A DNA stretch of 64,000 nt from assembly GCA_036785325.1 (NCBI GenBank), contig JAXIVH010000001.1, positions 21,845,455 through 21,909,454 on the forward strand, in the 5' to 3' direction. The notes below the pieces were generated by a model. The model saw nothing but the letters and a program-made list of their open reading frames with translations. It did not search any database and had not been told where the DNA came from. Each line of letters starts with the position of its first letter. The first letter of the stretch is position 1. A program made the translations under genes and the position numbers. The DNA is from Urophycis tenuis (lineage: Eukaryota; Chordata; Actinopteri; Gadiformes; Phycidae). Positions 58,478 through 64,000 of the stretch are shown piece by piece.

Positions 58478-60376
58478 ACCCTCAACCAAGGGAGGCCCCC
58501 CCGAGAGTGATCAATTCTCAAGGTGTGTCGTTTCCGAAATGGAATTGGTATTGGGTTTAAGCTTTTTTAGGAGTGATCATTTGTTGAGGTAACGTCGAGG
58601 TAAGTAAAGGTAAGTAAAACACTTTTTAGGATACATTGTTTTGGTTATGGAGAGGAGGGGGCACATACTTACCCCCTGACCAGCACAAACCAGTTGTTAA
58701 CACCGCTAGGTAGCCCTGGTTTGGCCAATCAGGGCCGGAGCTTGGTTCTTGTCCTCTGTTGGGTCCAGATGAACTAGCAGAAAACTGGGGTCACGAAGGA
58801 CCGAGGCCAGCCGTGACAAAGCACTGCCTCCACGGTCCCCCAATGCAGCTATCCTCAGCGATGGGTGTCCAGACCTAGGAAAGACCAAGACCAGCCCCGA
58901 CCAGCGGTGCCTTCCCAGTCGGTCCCAGGGTAGGAAAGGCCAAGGCCAGCCGCGACTAAGCACTGCCTCCCTGGCCCCTCCAGGACCCCATGCCGAACAG
59001 CCTGTTGATAACAATTCCTGTGCCCCATACACCGCGCGACTACAGAGATTGTGTAGGAAGTTGACCTTAGAGAAGACTCAATGGCTTACTTTCCTCACCC
59101 AAAACAACAATTTCTTGGGGTAGTCTATTCTCGCCGTAGGTACTTCGGTAATGGGTTTTTTTGTGAAAAGTTTTCCGGATGAAATGCATGCTGGGTAATT
59201 GTCTTCTTCCTCCAATATGTCAAGTGTAGGTTAAGGTTAGGGTAGATTTAGGGGTAGAATTAGCAGTTAACCTTAACGTTAGGTTTGAAGTAAATGGGAG
59301 GGGTTGCGGTTAGGGTTAAGGTTAGGGCTGAGGTTAGGGTTAGGTATAAGGTTACGGTTTAGGGTTAAGGTTAGGGTTAAGGTTAGGGTTACGGTTAGGG
59401 CTAAGGTTAGAGTAAGGGTTAGGGTTAGCGTTACGGTTAGGGTAAGGTTAGGGTTAGGGTTAGGGTTAGAGGTTAGGGGTTAGGGGTTAGGGTTAAGATG
59501 AGGGCTGAGGTTAGGGCTAAGGTTAGGGCTGAGGTTAGGGTTAGGTTTAAGGTTAGGGATAAGGTTAGGGTTGGGGTTACGGCTGAGATTGGGGTTAAGG
59601 TTAGGGTTGAGGTTAGGGTTAGTGTTATGGATAAGGTTAGGTTAAGTGTTAGGGCCAAGGTTAGGGTTAAGGTTATGGTTAAGATTAGGGTTAGGGCTAG
59701 AATTAGGGTTAGGGCTAAGGTTAGGGTTAGGGTTATGGCTGAGGTTAGGGTTAAGGTTAGGTTTGAGGTTAGGGTTAAGGTTAGGGCCAAGGTTAGGGTT
59801 AGGGTTAAGGTTAGGGTTAGGGCTAAGGTTAGGGTTAGGGTTATGGCTGAGGCTAGGGTTAGGGCTAAAGTTAGGGCAAAGGTTAGAGTTAGGGTTAGCG
59901 TTAGAGTTAGGGTAGGGTTAGTGTTGGAGGTTAGGGTAGGCTTAGGGTTAGAGTTAGAGTAGGGGTTAGGGTTAGAGTTAGAGTAGGGGTTAGGGTTAGT
60001 GTTAAGGCTAAGGTTAGGGGTTGAGGTTAGTGTTAAGATTAGGGCCAAGGTAAGGGTTAGTGTTAGGGTTGAGTTAGGGTTAGGGCTAAGGTTAGGCCTA
60101 TGGTTAGGGTTGGGTTCGTTAGAGTTATCTCGATGACCCCCCCCACCTCATCCAACGACTCGGTAGTTGAATAGGGGATCAAAGGCAGTTGCACTCGCCA
60201 ATATCTAGTCATCCGCAGCTCTCTTTTCCCATATTACCAAGAATGAAGTAAAACGAAATGGTTATCTGTCTTGTTGTGATATAACCGCTGATTTGGAGAT
60301 ATAGACTTGTTTTTCCTTTTCCCAAAGGTTTTCTTTGTTCCAAGATGAAGGTCAATCTAGTTTGATTGAAGGTACT

Positions 60377-63153
60377 TCCAATGCATTGGTATATTTACTT
60401 ATTTGAATAAAGACGAGTCACAGCTGGAGTGAGACTTTTCTTTTCCATTTCTATTTTAGTATAAACGTGCTATCGAAATATTAGGACACGTCATCAGTAG
60501 TGGACCCTGGGATCATAGGGTGTTTCTGGCCATTGTCACTATACACCCTCACCCAAGGGAGGCCCCCCCGAGAGTGATCAATTCTCAAGGTGTGTCGTTT
60601 CCGAAATGGAATTGGTATTGGGTTTAAGCTTTTTTAGGAGTGATCATTTGTTGAGGTAACGTCGAGGTAAGTAAAGGTAAGTAAAACACTTTTTAGGATA
60701 CATTGTTTTGGTTATGGAGAGGAGGGGGCACATACTTACCCCCTGACCAGCACAAACCAGTTGTTAACACCGCTAGGTAGCCCTGGTTTGGCCAATCAGG
60801 GCCGGAGCTTGGTTCTTGTCCTCTGTTGGGTCCAGATGAACTAGCAGAAAACTGGGGTCACGAAGGACCGAGGCCAGCCGTGACAAAGCACTGCCTCCAC
60901 GGTCCCCCAATGCAGCTATCCTCAGCGATGGGTGTCCAGACCTAGGAAAGACCAAGACCAGCCCCGACCAGCGGTGCCTTCCCAGTCGGTCCCAGGGTAG
61001 GAAAGGCCAAGGCCAGCCGCGACTAAGCACTGCCTCCCTGGCCCCTCCAGGACCCCATGCCGAACAGCCTGTTAATAACAATTCCTGTGCCCCATACACC
61101 GCGCGACTACAGAGATTGTGTAGGAAGTTGACCTTAGAGAAGACTCAATGGCTTACTTTCCTCACCCAAAACAACAATTTCTTGGGGTAGTCTATTCTCG
61201 CCGTAGGTACTTCGGTAATGGGTTTTTTTGTGAAAAGTTTTCCGGATGAAATGCATGCTGGGTAATTGTCTTCTTCCTCCAATATGTCAAGTGTAGGTTA
61301 AGGTTAGGGTAGATTTAGGGGTAGAGTTAGCAGTTAACCTTAACGTTAGGTTTGAAGTAAATGGGAGGGGTTGCGGTTAGGGTTAAGGTTAGGGCTGAGG
61401 TTAGGGTTAGGTATAAGGTTACGGTTTAGGGTTAAGGTTAGGGTTAAGGTTAGGGTTACGGTTAGGGCTAAGGTTAGGGCTAAGGTTAGAGTAAGGGTTA
61501 GGGTTAGCGTTACAGTTAGGGTAAGGTTAGGGTTAGGGTTAGAGGTTAGGGGTAAGGGGTTAGGGTTAAGATGAGGGCTGAGGTTAGGGTTAAGGTTAGG
61601 GCTGAGGTTAGGGTTAGGTTTAAGGTTAGGGATAAGGTTAGGGTTGGGGTTACGGCTGAGATTGGGGTTAAGGTTAGGGTTGAGGTTAGGGTTAGTGTTA
61701 TGGATAAGGTTAGGTTAAGTGTTAGGGCCAAGGTTAGGGTTAAGGTTATGGTTAAGATTAGGGTTAGGGCTAGAATAAGGGTTAGGGCTAAGGTTAGGGT
61801 TAGGGTTATGGCTGAGGTTAGGGTTAAGGTTAGGTTTGAGGTTAGTGTTAAGGTTAGGGCCAAGGTTAGGGTTAGGGTTAAGGTTAGGGTTAGGGCTAAG
61901 GTTACGGTTAGGGTTATGGCTGAGGCTAGGGTTAGGGCTAAAGTTAGGGCAAAGGTTAGAGTTAGGGTTAGCGTTAGAGTTAGGGTAGGGTTAGTGTTGG
62001 AGGTTAGGGTAGGCTTAGGGTTAGAGTTAGAGTAGGGGTTAGGGTTAGAGTTAGAGTAGGGGTTAGGGTTAGTGTTAAGGCTAAGGTTAGGGGTTGAGGT
62101 TAGTGTTAAGATTAGGGCCAAGGTAAGGGTTAGTGTTAGGGTTGAGTTAGGGTTAGGGCTAAGGTTAGGCCTATGGTTAGGGTTGGGGTTGAGGTTATCC
62201 CTAGGGTTAGAGTTAGAGCTAGAGATTGAGGAAGGTAGAGTCAAGGTGAGACAGTCTGTACGGACTGAACTCACCCCCGCCGGATCGGGCTAGTACACTC
62301 TATCTCCCCCAACTCCCTCATTTCCATGAGGGAAGACAGGGGAGAAGAGATGGGAGGAGTATATATATTTAATATATTTTTTTTTAGTAAATAAATACAT
62401 CGAGAGACTCACAGCTGGAGTGGGTTTTAATCTTTGTATTCAAGGTTGTTCCTCCTCTTTTGATTCCTCGCTGGTGGTGCGTCGTCTCCACCTAGTGGTC
62501 GTTTTGTGAAGAAGAGTTATAGAAATAGAAATAGAAATACTCTATTGTTCCCAGGTTGGGAAATTGCATTAATAGGTAAGTAATAATAATAATAATAGGT
62601 AATTGCAATAGTTGGTAAGGTAATCTATATTTAATTTATTTATTTATATTTGTATATTTATTTAGTCTATTTATTTATTCATTTTTGTTTATTTATTTAT
62701 TTAGATAAAGAGGATCACAGCTGGAGTGAGTTTTTAGTCTTTGTGTTAAAGGCTGGTTGCCTTCTTTTGATTCTTCAGTGGTGGTCCATCGCCTCCATCT
62801 AGTGGTCGTTTTGTGAATAACAGTTGGTAAGGTAATATAAATGGGTTGTGTAGAGAGCCCGTTCTTTCGATGGCCCTGGCTCGGTTAGGTTCGTTAGAGT
62901 TATCTCGATGACCCCCCCCCCACCTCATCCAACGACTCGGTAGTTGAATAGGGGATCAAAGGCAGTTGCACTCGCCAATATCTAGTCATCCGCAGCTCTC
63001 TTTTCCCATATTACCAAGAATGAAGTAAAACGAAATGGTTATCTGTCTTGTTGTGATATAACCGCTGATTTGGAGATATAGACTTGTTTTTCCTTTTCCC
63101 AAAGGTTTTCTTTGTTCCAAGATGAAGGTCAATCTAGTTTGATTGAAGGTACT
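60377..63153 (+). repeat. Satellite unit U21 (L type)
   Basis: Array about 61294-62197. Its rare array variants GGGGTAAGGGG (61551), GCGTTACAG (61508) and GGTTACGGTTAGGGTTATGG (61902) recur only in the first array copy of U1, 60 kb away. The linker has an extended C run, like U17. Confidence 0.93.
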
Positions 63154-64000
63154 TCCAATGCATTGGTATATTTACTTATTTGAATAAAGACGAGTCACAG
63201 CTGGAGTGAGACTTTTCTTTTCCATTTCTATTTTAGTATAAACGTGCTATCGAAATATTAGGACACGTCATCAGTAGTGGACCCTGGGATCATAGGGTGT
63301 TTCTGGCCATTGTCACTATACACCCTCACCCAAGGGAGGCCCCCCCGAGAGTGATCAATTCTCAAGGTGTGTCGTTTCCGAAATGGAATTGGTATTGGGT
63401 TTAAGCTTTTTTAGGAGTGATCATTTGTTGAGGTAACGTCGAGGTAAGTAAAGGTAAGTAAAACACTTTTTAGGATACATTGTTTTGGTTATGGAGAGGA
63501 GGGGGCACATACTTACCCCCTGACCAGCACAAACCAGTTGTTAACACCGCTAGGTAGCCCTGGTTTGGCCAATCAGGGCCGGAGCTTGGTTCTTGTCCTC
63601 TGTTGGGTCCAGATGAACTAGCAGAAAACTGGGGTCACGAAGGACCGAGGCCAGCCGTGACAAAGCACTGCCTCCACGGTCCCCCAATGCAGCTATCCTC
63701 AGCGATGGGTGTCCAGACCTAGGAAAGACCAAGACCAGCCCCGACCAGCGGTGCCTTCCCAGTCGGTCCCAGGGTAGGAAAGGCCAAGGCCAGCCGCGAC
63801 TAAGCACTGCTTCCCTGGCCCCTCCAGGACCCCATGCCGAACAGCCTGTTAATAACAATTCCTGTGCCCCATACACCGCGCGACTACAGAGATTGTGTAG
63901 GAAGTTGACCTTAGAGAAGACTCAATGGCTTACTTTCCTCACCCAAAACAACAATTTCTTGGGGTAGTCTATTCTCGCCGTAGGTACTTCGGTAATGGGT
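63154..64000 (+). repeat. Satellite unit U22 (partial, cut by the window end)
   Basis: Only block A is present. It shares AAGCACTGCTTCCC with U18. The window ends about 24 bp before the expected ZNF143-like site, so the array certainly continues. Confidence 0.93.

Larger units (their letters stand above)
52316..58485 (+). mobile_element. hAT-superfamily DNA transposon with intact transposase gene
   Basis: The element is 52324-58477 (6154 bp). It starts CAGTGGCGCAA and ends in the inverse of CAGGGGCGCAA. GGGTATGCA occurs close to both ends. Target duplication is ACCCTCAC (52316-52323) and ACCCTCAA (58478-58485), 8 bp with one mismatch in the right copy. Other units show the empty site CACCCTCACCCAAGG. 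CAG-starting ends, 8-bp duplications and a D-D-E transposase with C-terminal dimerisation region define hAT. Near the left end GCGGTGC (52355-52361) pairs with GCACCGC (52370-52376), a possible subterminal hairpin. Confidence 0.93.
52148..60376 (+). repeat. Satellite unit U20 (S type, split by the hAT transposon)
   Basis: Block A is broken at 52324 by the hAT element and resumes after 58485. The array is about 59227-60115. Without the element and one 8-bp target copy the unit is 2067 bp. Two private substitutions (GGGCTAAGG at 59515 and AGGGTTAAGG replacing AGTGTTAAGG at 59770) distinguish it. Confidence 0.92.

Noticed and set aside
1..64000. CRISPR array or other prokaryotic repeat system
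   Set aside because: The repeats are kilobase satellites with vertebrate-type telomere motifs and eukaryotic transposons. There are no short repeat-spacer units and no cas-like genes.

Overview
This window is eukaryotic DNA, most likely from a teleost fish. It shows no bacterial or phage gene organisation. The teleost call rests on the interspersed repeats: an RTE/SINE-like repeat with an (ATCC)n tail, L2 and Rex1/Babar-like LINE 3' ends, a hAT transposase of the ZMYM1-like type, and a TTAA-flanked transposon carrying two protein families that are common in fish repeats. The degenerate TTAGGG arrays fit a vertebrate. The species cannot be named from the sequence.

Nearly the whole window is one head-to-tail satellite array of 22 units, numbered U1 to U22 here from the motif TCCAATGCATTGG. 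The unit is composite. (A) About 0.92 kb of non-telomeric sequence includes a GC-rich block. (B) About 0.9 kb follows of degenerate telomere-like repeat (TTAGGG, TTAAGG, TTAGGGC and similar), always G-rich on the + strand. (C) In long (L, about 2.78 kb) units only, about 0.7 kb of AT-rich sequence is built from two diverged sub-repeats. (D) About 0.27 kb of linker follows. Short (S, about 2.07 kb) units lack C through one identical junction. The order is S-L-S-L-L-L-L-S-S-L-S-L-S-S-L-S-L-S-L-S-L-partial. Units are almost identical and share diagnostic variants in a pattern that implies multi-unit duplication and unequal crossover. The likely setting is subtelomeric or an interstitial telomere-satellite block.

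Four mobile elements interrupt single units: a 0.3 kb RTE/SINE-like repeat in U2, a 1.15 kb solo-LTR-like element in U3, a 3.5 kb TTAA-flanked (Kolobok-like) transposon in U19, and a 6.15 kb hAT transposon in U20. The hAT element carries the only convincing intact protein-coding gene, a four-exon transposase of about 886 aa with the full D-D-E set. The TTAA element carries two convergent genes: a decayed P2RX7-C-terminus-like gene on + and a four-exon gene on -. The introns of the - gene contain a nested hAT MITE and an L2 fragment.

The best candidate for something new is the satellite unit itself. Directly before every telomere-like array sits a near-consensus ZNF143/Staf site, with an NF-Y CCAAT box and a GC-rich block upstream. 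CTCF-like motifs occur in block C, and consensus 5' splice sites occur on both strands. This arrangement looks like a repeated promoter module able to drive telomere-repeat-containing (TERRA-like) transcripts from inside a satellite. That function is inference. The motifs and architecture are visible in the sequence. The many open frames in the arrays are by-products of a 6-bp repeat and are not annotated as genes.
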